This document shows positions 48,651 through 57,976 of a DNA stretch of 64,000 nucleotides, one piece after another; the first letter of the stretch is position 1, and each line of letters starts with the position of its first letter. The DNA is from Streptococcus parauberis NCFD 2020. Its GTDB lineage: Bacteria; Bacillota; Bacilli; Lactobacillales; Streptococcaceae. The translations under genes were made by a program, and so were the position numbers. Location: positions 124,001-188,000 of the forward strand of contig NZ_AEUT02000001.1 of the NCBI RefSeq assembly GCF_000187935.1. The letters are read 5' to 3'. The notes beneath the pieces were generated by a model, which did not search any database, was not told the origin of the DNA, and was given only the letters and a program-made list of their open reading frames with translations.

Positions 48651-49829
48651 ATGTTTCAATTATCAAGTGACACTTTAAAAACTATGGGAGCTGAAATCAC
48701 TACTCGTGAAATAAAACAAGAACCAGAACTTTGGCAAGAGACCTTTGATAATTATCTTAAAGAAAAGGAAGAAATTTCTTCTTTTTTAAAAAAGATAATT
48801 GAAAGCGCTAACAGTAAAAAAATTAAAGTTATTTTTACTGGAGCTGGAACATCTGAATATGTTGGAAATACTATTTGTTCTTATCTTCAAACCAATGGGG
48901 ATCGAGGAAATTATTTATTCTATAGTATTGCATCAACTGACTTAGTGGCGTCTCCACAAAATTTTCTTTATCCTGAAGACACAGTTCTTCTTGTTTCTTT
49001 TGCTCGAAGTGGTAATAGCCCAGAAAGTGTTGCAGCTGTAAATTTAGTGAATCAATTTGTTCCAAATGCATACCATTTAGCGATAACTTGTGCTAAAGAT
49101 GGTCAATTAGCTGTTCGTGGAAAAGAGATGCCTAAAAACCATTATGTCTTTTTAATGCCAGAAAGATCAAATGATGCAGGATTTGCTATGACAGGTAGTT
49201 TTAGTTGCATGTTGTTTGCTGCTCTCTTAATTTTTGACCAATCCTTATCCATTGATGATAAAAAATTAAATTTAAAGGCAATGGCTTCAATGGCAAAAAA
49301 TGTCATTAAGCGAGAAGATGAAATTCAATCTTATGTCAATCTTGATTTTAACCGCCTTGTTTATTTAGGTTCTGGAAGTTTGGCAGGACTTACGAAAGAA
49401 GCACAGTTAAAAATTTTAGAATTGACAGCTGGAAAGATTGCTACAATTTTTGATTCATCGATGGGATTTAGACACGGACCAAAATCATTTGTAAATGAGA
49501 AAACCTTACTTTTTGATTTTGTAAATAATCATCCATATACCAGACAGTATGACCTTGATATTTTGGAAGAAGTAGATGCTGATCAGATTGCCTTAAAAAC
49601 TATTGCAGTTGCTCAAAAAGGTGAAGTTAACTTTTCAGGAGAAACATTTGAACTAACCTCAGATGTACAGTTAGCTGATGCTTATTTGGCTTTACCAATG
49701 ATCGTATTTGCACAAACATTAGCCTTATTAACATCTATTAAGGTGAAAAATTTACCGGATACTCCTTCATCAACCGGTACAGTTAATCGTGTTGTAAAAG
49801 GTGTTATTATCCATGACTACCACAAATGA
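48651..49829 (+). CDS. agaS: AgaS-type SIS-domain sugar isomerase/deaminase
   Basis: Predicted galactosamine-6-phosphate deaminase/isomerase giving tagatose-6-phosphate. 392 residues with two SIS domains: [12 protein letters not shown] and [15 protein letters not shown] in the first, [16 protein letters not shown] and [14 protein letters not shown] in the second. AGGAG precedes the ATG. lacC starts 7 nt after its stop. The assignment rests on family similarity and on neighbouring tagatose-pathway genes. Confidence 0.9.
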   Translation: MFQLSSDTLKTMGAEITTREIKQEPELWQETFDNYLKEKEEISSFLKKIIESANSKKIKVIFTGAGTSEYVGNTICSYLQTNGDRGNYLFYSIASTDLVASPQNFLYPEDTVLLVSFARSGNSPESVAAVNLVNQFVPNAYHLAITCAKDGQLAVRGKEMPKNHYVFLMPERSNDAGFAMTGSFSCMLFAALLIFDQSLSIDDKKLNLKAMASMAKNVIKREDEIQSYVNLDFNRLVYLGSGSLAGLTKEAQLKILELTAGKIATIFDSSMGFRHGPKSFVNEKTLLFDFVNNHPYTRQYDLDILEEVDADQIALKTIAVAQKGEVNFSGETFELTSDVQLADAYLALPMIVFAQTLALLTSIKVKNLPDTPSSTGTVNRVVKGVIIHDYHK

Positions 49830-49836
49830 TAATCTT

Positions 49837-50769
49837 ATGATTTTAACAATAACACTCAATCCCTCAATTGATATCTCATATCCTCTAGAAAGCTTTCATT
49901 TAGATACTGTCAATCGTGTAGAAGAGGCAAGTAAAACAGCTGGCGGGAAAGGCCTAAACGTTAGTCGTGTTCTCTCAGAAGTTAATCAAGATATATTAGC
50001 TACGGGGTTTATTGGTGGCAGACTTGGACAGTTTTTAACAGAGCAATTAGATCAGTCACAGATAAAAAATCACTTTTATCCCATAGCTGGTGAAACCAGA
50101 AATTGTATTGCTATCTTACATGAGGGAATGCAAACAGAGATTCTTGAAAGTGGACCAACAATTACCACGAAAGAAGCTAAAGGCTTTCTCGACCATTTGA
50201 AACTAGTGGGTAATGGGGCTGAGGTAATTACCATTTCTGGTAGCTTACCCAAAGGTTTAGATAATAATTTTTATGAATATATTCTAGAATGGGGAAACGG
50301 TCATCACAAGCAAGTCGTCCTTGATTGCTCAGGTGCACCACTCATGGCTGTATTAAAAGGTGCTTACAAGCCAACTGTGATAAAACCAAATCTTGAAGAA
50401 TTAGAAGGTTTAATAGGACAGAAGGTAACAGACGATGATGACAGTATAAAAACTGTATTATCAGTTGACTTATTTAAAGGTATCGAATGGGTCATTGTTT
50501 CATTAGGTTCCAAAGGAGCTTTTGCCAAACACAATGATAAGTTTTACCGGGTTACCATTCCCAAAATACAAACCACGAACCCTGTAGGTTCAGGAGATTC
50601 TACAGTTGCAGGTATTGCTTGGGCACTATCAAGTAAAGATGATGATAACACTTTGCTTAAGAAATGCAATGTCCTAGGTATGTTGAACGCCCAAGAAGCC
50701 ATGACCGGTCATGTAAATATGGACAACTATGAAATACTATATAGTCAAATCAGAGTAGAAGAGGTATAG
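49837..50769 (+). CDS. lacC: Tagatose-6-phosphate kinase LacC (PfkB family)
   Basis: Phosphorylates tagatose-6-phosphate to the 1,6-bisphosphate. 310 residues; PfkB signatures [11 protein letters not shown] near residue 37 and [17 protein letters not shown] (catalytic Asp) near 250. Starts [16 protein letters not shown], like LacC rather than FruK. The start is ATG 49837, 7 nt after the agaS stop; no ribosome site, so translation probably depends on coupling. lacD follows within 1 nt. Confidence 0.9.
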   Translation: MILTITLNPSIDISYPLESFHLDTVNRVEEASKTAGGKGLNVSRVLSEVNQDILATGFIGGRLGQFLTEQLDQSQIKNHFYPIAGETRNCIAILHEGMQTEILESGPTITTKEAKGFLDHLKLVGNGAEVITISGSLPKGLDNNFYEYILEWGNGHHKQVVLDCSGAPLMAVLKGAYKPTVIKPNLEELEGLIGQKVTDDDDSIKTVLSVDLFKGIEWVIVSLGSKGAFAKHNDKFYRVTIPKIQTTNPVGSGDSTVAGIAWALSSKDDDNTLLKKCNVLGMLNAQEAMTGHVNMDNYEILYSQIRVEEV

Positions 50770-50770
50770 A

Positions 50771-51751
50771 ATGACATTAACACCAAACAAAAAACAGTAT
50801 TTAGAAAAATTAAGTAAAGATGGAATCATCTCAGCCTTAGCTTTTGACCAACGTGGCGCCTTAAAACGAATGATGGCAGCTCATCAAACAGAAGAACCAA
50901 GTGTTGAACAAATGGAAGCCTTGAAAGTGATGGTCTCAGAAGAATTGACACCTTACGCCTCTTCAATTTTGTTGGACCCAGAATATGGCTTACCTGCGAC
51001 AAAAGTCAAAGCTGAAGAAGCTGGACTACTCTTAGCCTATGAAAAAACAGGCTATGATACGACAACGACGAGTCGCTTACCAGACTGTCTTGTTGAGTGG
51101 TCGGCAAAACGGATTAAAGAAGCAGGAGCGGACGCTGTAAAATTCTTACTTTACTATGATGTGGATGGCGATGACGATGTCAACTTGCAGAAGAAAGCTT
51201 ACATCGAACGGATTGGATCTGAATGTCAAGCCGAAGACATTCCATTTTTCCTTGAAATCTTAACTTATGATGAAAAGATTACAGATAATGGCAGTGTCGA
51301 CTTTGCCAAAGTCAAGGCTCATAAAGTAAATGAAGCAATGAAAGTCTTCTCGGATGACCGTTTTGGAATTGATGTCCTCAAAGTCGAAGTGCCTGTCAAC
51401 ATGAAGTATGTCGAAGGCTTTGCCCAAGGAGAAGTGGTTTATAGCAAAGAAGAAGCAGCTCAGGCCTTTGAGGACCAAGAAGCTGCTAGTCACCTTCCAT
51501 ACATTTACCTAAGCGCTGGGGTATCAGCAGAGCTATTCCAAGAAACTTTAGTCTTTGCATCTGAATCGGGAGCTAAATTCAATGGTGTCCTCTGTGGCCG
51601 TGCAACCTGGTCAGGATCTGTGCCAGTCTACATCGAAAAGGGAGAAAATGCGGCGCGTCAATGGCTCCGCACAGAAGGATTCAAGAACATTGATGAATTA
51701 AATGAAGTCCTTGAAAAAACAGCAAGTCCTTGGACTGAGAAGTTAAAATAA
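50771..51751 (+). CDS. lacD: Tagatose-1,6-bisphosphate aldolase LacD
   Basis: Class I aldolase producing dihydroxyacetone phosphate and glyceraldehyde-3-phosphate. 326 residues; [16 protein letters not shown] at the N terminus and [26 protein letters not shown] (Schiff-base lysine region) are typical. One streptococcal paralogue, LacD.1, also works as a regulator; which type this is cannot be told. Base composition seems slightly richer in G+C than the flanking genes. Ends at a terminator shared with a convergent regulator. Confidence 0.94.
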   Translation: MTLTPNKKQYLEKLSKDGIISALAFDQRGALKRMMAAHQTEEPSVEQMEALKVMVSEELTPYASSILLDPEYGLPATKVKAEEAGLLLAYEKTGYDTTTTSRLPDCLVEWSAKRIKEAGADAVKFLLYYDVDGDDDVNLQKKAYIERIGSECQAEDIPFFLEILTYDEKITDNGSVDFAKVKAHKVNEAMKVFSDDRFGIDVLKVEVPVNMKYVEGFAQGEVVYSKEEAAQAFEDQEAASHLPYIYLSAGVSAELFQETLVFASESGAKFNGVLCGRATWSGSVPVYIEKGENAARQWLRTEGFKNIDELNEVLEKTASPWTEKLK

Positions 51752-51777
51752 AAACAAGCTAAAAAAGCTTGTTAAAA
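51751..51777. terminator. Bidirectional terminator between lacD and the second GntR gene
   Basis: AACAAGCTT-type stem: AACAAGCT / AGCTTGTT with AAAAA loop, flanked by A/T tracts. Confidence 0.8.
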
Positions 51778-52491
51778 ATGACTAGATTGAATTTCAGTTG
51801 AAAAGAATTTCCAATGTTTATAGACAAGAGCATATTCTAGAATACGACCAGTTTGTTGATGTCGTGTAACTTTAATTTGACGAACACACGGCTCACGACT
51901 TGCAAGTTTAAAGAAATCTCTAACAATAGATGGACATTCTAATTTGATATCTGTTTTTTGGGAGAAGGGCTGTTTGGCCATTTGAATATTATAATCAACA
52001 AAAAAACGATTATATAGGGAATTGTAGACAGATAGATCTGCTTCTGGATTCAAGATGAAATCATGCGGGATATAAGATTCTTGATATAGATAGGGTTGTC
52101 CATCAATCAAACGTTTCCGACAGAGGGTGTAATAAAATTCAGATTTATGAAGTCCTAATTGTTTCAAGTAGGTAGGGTTGTTGCCTTTGGTCAGACTGAG
52201 AACTTGAATTTCTTCTTGAAGATTTCTTGTTGGAGAATTGTATGAAAAATGGACTAACCGATCTTTAGTTGTATTTTCAATAAAGGTACCTAACCCTTGT
52301 TTTCGTGTAATATAACCTTCTTTTTCTAATTCCTTAAGTGCTCTGATAACAGTAATGGAGCTCACTTGGTATTTCTCTATTAATTCAGATTCAGTAAAAA
52401 AGCGATCCCCTCGTTTATAATGCTGTGACAAGATTAGATTAGACAAATCTTCTTTAATTATTTGATATTTTGGTTTTTTGATTGTTAACAT
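51772..52491 (-). CDS. GntR-family regulator with UTRA domain, divergent from bgaC
   Basis: 239-residue HutC-type regulator: winged helix FTESELIEKYQVSSITVIRA then GTFIEN, and a UTRA domain (about 85-235). It is transcribed away from bgaC, so by position it is the likely controller of the beta-galactosidase-PTS operon, like the regulator at the pneumococcal bgaC locus. An extended -10 TGATATAAT lies about 30 nt upstream of the ATG. Its relation to the other GntR protein is paralogous, not identical. Confidence 0.88.
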   Translation of the reverse strand: MLTIKKPKYQIIKEDLSNLILSQHYKRGDRFFTESELIEKYQVSSITVIRALKELEKEGYITRKQGLGTFIENTTKDRLVHFSYNSPTRNLQEEIQVLSLTKGNNPTYLKQLGLHKSEFYYTLCRKRLIDGQPYLYQESYIPHDFILNPEADLSVYNSLYNRFFVDYNIQMAKQPFSQKTDIKLECPSIVRDFFKLASREPCVRQIKVTRHQQTGRILEYALVYKHWKFFSTEIQSSHF

Positions 52492-52562
52492 TAGTAACTC
52501 ATTTCTTTGTGAATATAATCATTATATCAAATTTATTAATAAAAAATAGAAAATCACTTTTA

Positions 52563-52573
52563 TATAACAAGTT
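52563..52573 (+). promoter_or_regulatory. Shared 11-mer, candidate GntR operator (copy 2)
   Basis: TATAACAAGTT identical to 47884-47894, here between the divergent regulator gene and bgaC. Confidence 0.45.
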
Positions 52574-52601
52574 CACAATGATATTATATTAAAGCAAAAA
52601 A

Positions 52602-52615
52602 AGAAAACGGTTACA
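52602..52615 (+). promoter_or_regulatory. Catabolite-responsive element (cre)
   Basis: AGAAAACGGTTACA matches TGWAANCGNTNWCA except at the first base. It is 70 nt upstream of bgaC and downstream of a possible -10 TATTAT (52582-52587), so CcpA would block transcription in glucose. Confidence 0.7.
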
Positions 52616-52686
52616 TATACTGAACTGACAAATATTTAATCTATAAATTATAGAAGCAATACGTATCATTTTAATGTGAGGTGGCT

Positions 52687-54471
52687 ATGTCAACATTTAC
52701 TATTTCCGATCAATTCTATATGGATGGTAAACCTTTTAAAATTTTATCTGGTTCGATTCATTATTTTAGAATACCAAAAGAATCTTGGTATCATTCACTT
52801 TATAATCTGAAAGCCCTTGGTTTTAATACTGTTGAAACCTATGTTCCATGGAATTATCATGAGGCAAAAGAAGAAACTTATAACTTTTCAGATAATCATG
52901 ACCTAGATTTCTTTTTAAGTCAAGCCCAAGAACTAGGATTATATGTACTTCTTAGACCATCACCTTATATTTGTGCAGAATGGGAATTTGGTGGTTTACC
53001 CGCTTGGCTACTGACCAAAAAGGTTAAAGTACGATCAACGGATCCCAATTACCTTTTTTATGTGAATCGATACTATGACAAATTAATACCAATTCTTAAG
53101 AAGCATGAATTAGCTAATGGTGGTAACATCATTATGCATCAGGTAGAAAATGAGTATGGGTCATATGGTGATGAAAAAGCCTACTTGAAAGCTTTAAAAA
53201 CGATGATGGTTGAAAAAGGTTTACAGGCTCCCTTATTTACATCAGATGGTTCATGGCAGGCAGCACTAAGTGCTGGAAGTTTAATTGACGAAGATGTTCT
53301 GGTTACCGGAAATTTTGGCTCCAGACCGCAAGAAAATTTTGCTGCCTTATCTTTATTTTTGGAAGACCATGGTAAAAAGTGGCCCTTGATGTGTATGGAA
53401 TTCTGGGATGGTTGGTTCAATCGTTATAAAGAACCAATAATCAAAAGAGATCCTCAAGAGACTGTTGATACAATCATGGAAACGATAGCTCTGGGCAATA
53501 TTAATTTATACATGTTCCATGGTGGTAGTAACTTTGCTTTTATGAATGGATGCTCTGCTAGAGGAAAGATTGATTTACCACAAGTTACTTCTTATGATTA
53601 TGACGCAATATTGGACGAAGCTGGCAATCCAACAAAGAAATACCGACTATTGCAAAAGAGCATGCAAGAATTATTTCCCAATCATGATTATCATGAACCA
53701 CTGGTGAAAGAAACAATGGAAATTAAGGATATTCCTTTAGTTAACAAAGTTTCTTTAGTTTCAACTCTTGACAAGCTTTCGGATGTCACGAAGACATATT
53801 ACCCTCTTAATATGGAAGATCTTGGACAATCAACTGGTTACATTTTCTACCGTACAAAAATTAATAAAGAAAGTGCAGAAGTTGAAAAAATTTCTTTGAT
53901 CGATGCTCGAGATCGCGTGCAGATTTTCCAAAATAATCAATGGCTAGCAACTCAATATCAAGAGGAAGTTGGTCAAGAAGTTTTGATAAACCTCGAAGAG
54001 GAAAATAATCTTGATTTGCTAATTGAAAATATGGGGCGCATTAATTATGGACCTCGACTTACAGCACCTAGTCAAAGTAAAGGTCTAGGAAGTGGATTGA
54101 TTGCCGATCTTCATTTTGTAGGGAACTGGGGGATTTATCCGTTGCCTATGGATGACATTTCAGCTATTGATTATACGAATCAGTGGTTACCAAATACTCC
54201 GGCTTTCTATGAATTTCAATTTGACTGTCAAGATTGTCAGGATACTTATATTGATATGACAGGATTTGGAAAAGGCCTTGTGTTTATCAATGGCAAAAAT
54301 TTAGGCAGATTTTGGGAAGTAGGTCCCATAGTAAGTCTTTATCTTCCAAAATCTTATTTAATAACTGGAAACAATAAGTTAACTGTTTTTGAAACAGAAG
54401 GTAAATATAGAAATAAAATAAATTTAGTAAAACATCCAATAATCATATATGTTAAAGGAGAAAACTTATGA
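52687..54471 (+). CDS. bgaC: Beta-galactosidase BgaC (GH35, beta-1,3-specific type)
   Basis: Intracellular or wall-associated exo-beta-galactosidase of 594 residues. GH35 signatures: SGSIHYFRIPKESW near residue 21, the acid/base glutamate in HQVENEYGSYG (Glu156), and the nucleophile glutamate in MCMEFWDGWF (Glu238). C-terminal jelly-roll domains follow, ending in GKNLGRFWEVGP and TVFETEGK. Relatives such as pneumococcal BgaC cut terminal Gal-beta-1,3-GlcNAc/GalNAc and lack a signal peptide, as here. Start ATG 52687 after GAGG; a GTG at 52681 is in frame. The IIB gene overlaps the stop by 4 nt. Confidence 0.94.
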   Translation: MSTFTISDQFYMDGKPFKILSGSIHYFRIPKESWYHSLYNLKALGFNTVETYVPWNYHEAKEETYNFSDNHDLDFFLSQAQELGLYVLLRPSPYICAEWEFGGLPAWLLTKKVKVRSTDPNYLFYVNRYYDKLIPILKKHELANGGNIIMHQVENEYGSYGDEKAYLKALKTMMVEKGLQAPLFTSDGSWQAALSAGSLIDEDVLVTGNFGSRPQENFAALSLFLEDHGKKWPLMCMEFWDGWFNRYKEPIIKRDPQETVDTIMETIALGNINLYMFHGGSNFAFMNGCSARGKIDLPQVTSYDYDAILDEAGNPTKKYRLLQKSMQELFPNHDYHEPLVKETMEIKDIPLVNKVSLVSTLDKLSDVTKTYYPLNMEDLGQSTGYIFYRTKINKESAEVEKISLIDARDRVQIFQNNQWLATQYQEEVGQEVLINLEEENNLDLLIENMGRINYGPRLTAPSQSKGLGSGLIADLHFVGNWGIYPLPMDDISAIDYTNQWLPNTPAFYEFQFDCQDCQDTYIDMTGFGKGLVFINGKNLGRFWEVGPIVSLYLPKSYLITGNNKLTVFETEGKYRNKINLVKHPIIIYVKGENL

Positions 54472-54953
54472 CAATAATTGCAGCCCGTATTGATGGAAGA
54501 CTGATTCATGGTCAAGTCGCAAATTTATGGACAACAAAGTTAAACATTAGCCGAATCATGGTCGTTGATAATGATATTGTGAATAGTGATTTAGAAAAAA
54601 CAGCTCTTAAGTTAGCTACACCAACTGGTGTTAAATTATCAGTTTTAAATGAGGAAAAAGCAGCTAACAATATTACTGCTGGTAAATATGATTCTCAACG
54701 TTTGATGATTGTTGCTAAAAGTCCTGATCGTTTTTTACACCTAATTGAAGCGGGGGTTCCGATTACTGAACTAAATGTTGGAAACATGTCTCAAACTTCA
54801 GAAACGCGCTCAGTTACTAGATCAGTTAATGTTGTCGATAAAGATATTCAAGACTTCGATGCAATTAAAGCAAAAGGTGTTAAATTAATTGCACAAATGG
54901 TACCTGGCGATAGTCCAGCAGACTTTATGACCTTACTAAATAAAGTAAGATAA
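54468..54953 (+). CDS. PTS IIB subunit, mannose/sorbose family (AgaV/GadV-like)
   Basis: 161-residue cytosolic IIB protein. Phosphorylatable His14 lies in ARIDGRLIHGQV, the hallmark of the mannose-family IIB. Overlaps bgaC by ATGA. By analogy with the pneumococcal bgaC locus it belongs to an amino-sugar or galactoside PTS. An AAAGGAG site precedes the ATG. Confidence 0.92.
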   Translation: MTIIAARIDGRLIHGQVANLWTTKLNISRIMVVDNDIVNSDLEKTALKLATPTGVKLSVLNEEKAANNITAGKYDSQRLMIVAKSPDRFLHLIEAGVPITELNVGNMSQTSETRSVTRSVNVVDKDIQDFDAIKAKGVKLIAQMVPGDSPADFMTLLNKVR

Positions 54954-54993
54954 CTTAGGGATTAAAACTAAAAATATTTGGAGGACATTCACT

Positions 54994-55881
54994 ATGATTC
55001 AATGGTGGCAAATTCTATTACTAACTCTTTATTCTGCATATCAGATTTGTGATGAGTTAACTGTCAATACTTCAGCAGGATCACCTGTATTTGCAGGTTT
55101 GATGGCAGGTATCATTATGGGTGACATCAAGACAGGTTTGTGGATTGGTGGTAGCTTACAATTAATGGTACTGGGAGTTGGAACTTTTGGTGGTGCATCT
55201 CGTATAGATGCGACATCTGGTGCTATTTTAGCAACTGCCTTCTCAGTATCACAAGGTATCAAACCAGAGCTTGCAATATCAACAATTGCCGTACCAGTAG
55301 CAGCTTTATTAGTTTACACTGACATTTTAGGTCGTTTCTCTACAACCTATTTTGCTCATCGCATTGATAAACATGTAGAGGATTTTAATTATAAAGGAAT
55401 TGAACGTAATTATTTACTTGGAGCTATTCCTTGGGCATTATCTAGGGCATTACCAGTTTTCTTAGCATTAGCACTAGGGGGAGGATTTGTTAAAGCTTTA
55501 GTTTCAGGCATTGGTGATATTCAATGGGTTGCTGATGGTTTAACACTTGCTGGTAAAATGTTACCAGGTTTAGGGTTTGCTATCTTATTGCATTACTTAC
55601 CAGTTAAACGTAATCTCCATTATCTAGGATTAGGTTTTGCAATAACTGCAATCTTAACAACTATTTATACTAACCTAGCAAATGCTGGAACTGCTCTAGC
55701 AACTGTCTCTAAAGGTTTTGATGCAACACCATTTAAAGGTCTTCCAATGATTGGTATTGCTGTAATTGGTGCAGCACTTGCAACAATGCATTACAAAAAT
55801 CACCAAGTTCTAGCACAGCCAATTGAAAAACAAGAAGTAACAATTTCAGAAAGTGGGGAAATTGAAGATGACGAAATCTAA
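54994..55881 (+). CDS. PTS IIC subunit, mannose family (AgaW-like)
   Basis: 295-residue membrane subunit forming the sugar channel with IID. About eight hydrophobic segments; the N-terminal region GSPVFAGLMAGIIMGDIKTG and GGSLQLMVLGVGTFGGAS are typical of the family. The C-terminal ~20 residues are acidic. Downstream IID overlaps it by 14 nt. A GGAGG site precedes the ATG after a 40-nt gap from IIB. Confidence 0.92.
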   Translation: MIQWWQILLLTLYSAYQICDELTVNTSAGSPVFAGLMAGIIMGDIKTGLWIGGSLQLMVLGVGTFGGASRIDATSGAILATAFSVSQGIKPELAISTIAVPVAALLVYTDILGRFSTTYFAHRIDKHVEDFNYKGIERNYLLGAIPWALSRALPVFLALALGGGFVKALVSGIGDIQWVADGLTLAGKMLPGLGFAILLHYLPVKRNLHYLGLGFAITAILTTIYTNLANAGTALATVSKGFDATPFKGLPMIGIAVIGAALATMHYKNHQVLAQPIEKQEVTISESGEIEDDEI

Positions 55882-56677
55882 TTATAAATTAACTAAAGAG
55901 GATTTTAAGCAAGTTAATAAACGTAGTTTATTTACCTTCCAATTAGGTTGGAACTATGAGCGTATGCAAGGTTCCAGTTATCTTTATATGATTTTGCCCC
56001 AACTTCGTAAAATGTATGGAGATGGAACACCTGAATTAAAGGAAATGATGAAAACTCATACCCAATTCTTCAATACATCAAACTTTTTCCATACAATCAT
56101 TACAGGTATTGATTTAGCTTTGGAAGAAAACGAAGGTTTGGAAGCAAAAGACGCTGTTAATGGTATTAAAACTGGCTTAATGGGACCATTTGCTCCAATT
56201 GGTGACTCAGTATTTGCATCATTAGTCCCTGCGATCATGGGATCAATTGCTGCATCATTAGCTATTAATGGTAATCCTATTGGAATTCTCCTTTGGATTT
56301 CTGTAACGTGCTTAATTAATATCTTCCGTTGGAAACAATTAGAAATCGCCTATAAAGAAGGTACAAAACTTGTAACAACTATGCGAGATAAATTATCTTC
56401 ATTAGTTGATGCTGCGTCTGTTATGGGTGTCTTCATGGTTGGTGCTTTAATTGCTACAATGATTAACTTTAAATTTATTGCTGCACCAAAAATTGGTGAA
56501 AAAGTAATCAATGTTCAAGATTTATTTGATCAAATTTTCCCACGTCTTGTTCCTGCCTTATTTACAGGGTTAATTTTCTGGATTCTTGGAAGAAAAGGTA
56601 TGACGCCGACAAAAACTATTTTTATGATTATCATCTTTGCTTTACTGATGTCATACTTTAAAGTATTAGGTGTGTAA
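55868..56677 (+). CDS. PTS IID subunit, mannose family
   Basis: 270-residue membrane subunit. Family features: FQLGWNYERMQGSSYLYMI, MGPFAPIGDSVFASLVPAI, and a C-terminal hydrophobic tail. The ATG at 55868 overlaps the IIC gene by 14 nt; an earlier in-frame GTG at 55853 is unlikely. IIA starts directly after its stop. Confidence 0.93.
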   Translation: MTKSNYKLTKEDFKQVNKRSLFTFQLGWNYERMQGSSYLYMILPQLRKMYGDGTPELKEMMKTHTQFFNTSNFFHTIITGIDLALEENEGLEAKDAVNGIKTGLMGPFAPIGDSVFASLVPAIMGSIAASLAINGNPIGILLWISVTCLINIFRWKQLEIAYKEGTKLVTTMRDKLSSLVDAASVMGVFMVGALIATMINFKFIAAPKIGEKVINVQDLFDQIFPRLVPALFTGLIFWILGRKGMTPTKTIFMIIIFALLMSYFKVLGV

Positions 56678-56678
56678 T

Positions 56679-57086
56679 ATGGGGAAAAATTTAATTCTAG
56701 TGAGTCATGGCAATTTTTGTCATGAATTAAAAAAATCAACTGAAATGATTATGGGACCCCAAGATAATATTTTTACTGTGGGTCTACTTCCAGATGAGGG
56801 ACCAGATGATTTAAAACGCAAATTTTTAGAAATTGTTGCCCAATTTTCTGACAATGAATTCATTGTATTGGCGGATTTGATGGGAGGAACACCATGTAAT
56901 GTTGTTTCAAGACTAATTTTGGAAGGGTATGACTTTGACTTATATGCTGGTATGAATATGCCAATGATTATAGGTTTTATCAACTCAGAATTAATTGGAG
57001 AAGCAGTTGACTTAAAAAGCTTTGCATGTGAAAATATCCATAAAGTAAATGACATCCTTCTACAAATTGATGATGATGAGGGATAA
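56679..57086 (+). CDS. PTS IIA subunit, mannose family
   Basis: 135-residue cytosolic IIA protein that passes phosphate from HPr to IIB. The active-site histidine is His10 in LILVSHGNFCHEL; LADLMGGTPCNVVSR is the second family block. ATG 56679 directly follows the IID stop. Last gene of the bgaC-PTS operon. Confidence 0.93.
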   Translation: MGKNLILVSHGNFCHELKKSTEMIMGPQDNIFTVGLLPDEGPDDLKRKFLEIVAQFSDNEFIVLADLMGGTPCNVVSRLILEGYDFDLYAGMNMPMIIGFINSELIGEAVDLKSFACENIHKVNDILLQIDDDEG

Positions 57087-57140
57087 AAATTCCGGTGTAC
57101 CTTTTTATCTGTACTTCAAGAGTGTTGTAAAAAGATAAAT

Positions 57141-57175
57141 AAAAAAAAAGACAATTACTTTGTCTTCTTTTTTTT
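57141..57175. terminator. Terminator of the bgaC-PTS operon
   Basis: AAGACAA / TTGTCTT stem with short loop, long A-run before and T-run after; it can also stop the small minus-strand genes. Confidence 0.75.
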
Positions 57176-57183
57176 AATTAAAT

Positions 57184-57282
57184 TATTTCTCTTCTTTCTT
57201 TTTTTTCTTTTCTTCTGTAGGTTTAGTTTGTTTAACTTTACCACTGATTGTATGAAGTTCTTTATTTTCTTCTTTTGTCATT
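57184..57282 (-). CDS. 32-residue lysine-rich small protein
   Basis: Reads MTKEENKELHTISGKVKQTK, then a C-terminal tail made almost only of Lys and Glu. A GAGG site lies 7 nt before the ATG, which supports translation. It follows, by about 50 nt, a second small gene with a lysine tail on the same strand. No known family recognised. Charged, disordered, possibly nucleic-acid binding (inference). Confidence 0.5.
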
Positions 57283-57334
57283 TGATGACCTCACTTATAG
57301 AAAGATAATATCATTTAAGCTAATATATGACAAG

Positions 57335-57568
57335 TTATTTTTTCTTTTTGTCACTTGTTTTTTTAGTTTTTACTTTCGGAGTTGCATAGACCAAGTTTCT
57401 TAAGTTAATTAAGACACTTTTGTTGGTTTTTTCTGAAATCAATTCAATGGCAGTAGAATCAAATTCCATTTCATTGGCAACTTTAACAACGGTCATTGTT
57501 TCACCTGTTACAAAAGTTAGTTGTAAGATTTCTTTTTCTTTTAATATACTAATAATAAATGCTTTCAT
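57335..57568 (-). CDS. 77-residue hypothetical protein with lysine-rich tail
   Basis: A compact, probably beta-rich body (residues 1-63, with EILQLTFVTGETMTVVKVAN and SVLINLRNLVYATP) is followed by a basic tail KVKTKKTSDKKKK. AAGGAGG lies at a good distance upstream of the ATG. No family recognised, though the size and strand pattern faintly recall Sm-like small proteins; that is speculation. Likely co-transcribed with the 32-residue gene below it. Confidence 0.65.
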   Translation of the reverse strand: MKAFIISILKEKEILQLTFVTGETMTVVKVANEMEFDSTAIELISEKTNKSVLINLRNLVYATPKVKTKKTSDKKKK

Positions 57569-57667
57569 CTGAATATCCTCCTTAAACCTATTCTACCAAA
57601 TAAATAAAACGCTTACAATTGTTTGTATTTTATTTATTTGATAATCTGGGGAAAAGTAGAAGACAAG

Positions 57668-57695
57668 AAAAAACCTCCCCATAGTAATGGGAAGA
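57668..57695 (-). terminator. Terminator of rpmE2
   Basis: Minus strand CTTCCCAT / ATGGGGAG stem with TACT loop and U-run. Confidence 0.8.
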
Positions 57696-57715
57696 TTTTA
57701 ATAAAAGCGTAAGTC

Positions 57716-57976
57716 TTATTTTGCTGCGTTTTCGTCTTTGAGACCGTATTTTTTGTTGAAACGGTCCACACGTCCGTCTGCTTGCGTGAATTTTTGACGT
57801 CCAGTATAGAATGGATGTGAATCTGAAGAAATTTCTACACGGATAAGTGGGTAAGTTTCCCCTTCGAACTCAACAGTTTCATTACTATTTTTAGTAGAAC
57901 CGCTAAGGAATTGGTAACCTGTAGTTGTATCAAGAAATACAACTGGACGATAATCTGGATGAATGTTTTTTCTCAT
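57716..57976 (-). CDS. rpmE2: 50S ribosomal protein L31 type B
   Basis: 86-residue large-subunit protein of the type B (YtiA-like) group. The start [20 protein letters not shown] matches the family; [12 protein letters not shown] is near the end. There are no cysteines, so it is the zinc-free form. Start at ATG 57976 after AAAGGAA; the in-frame ATG-like start at 58006 overlaps the leader. I see no Zur/AdcR-like box in front. Confidence 0.96.
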   Translation of the reverse strand: MRKNIHPDYRPVVFLDTTTGYQFLSGSTKNSNETVEFEGETYPLIRVEISSDSHPFYTGRQKFTQADGRVDRFNKKYGLKDENAAK

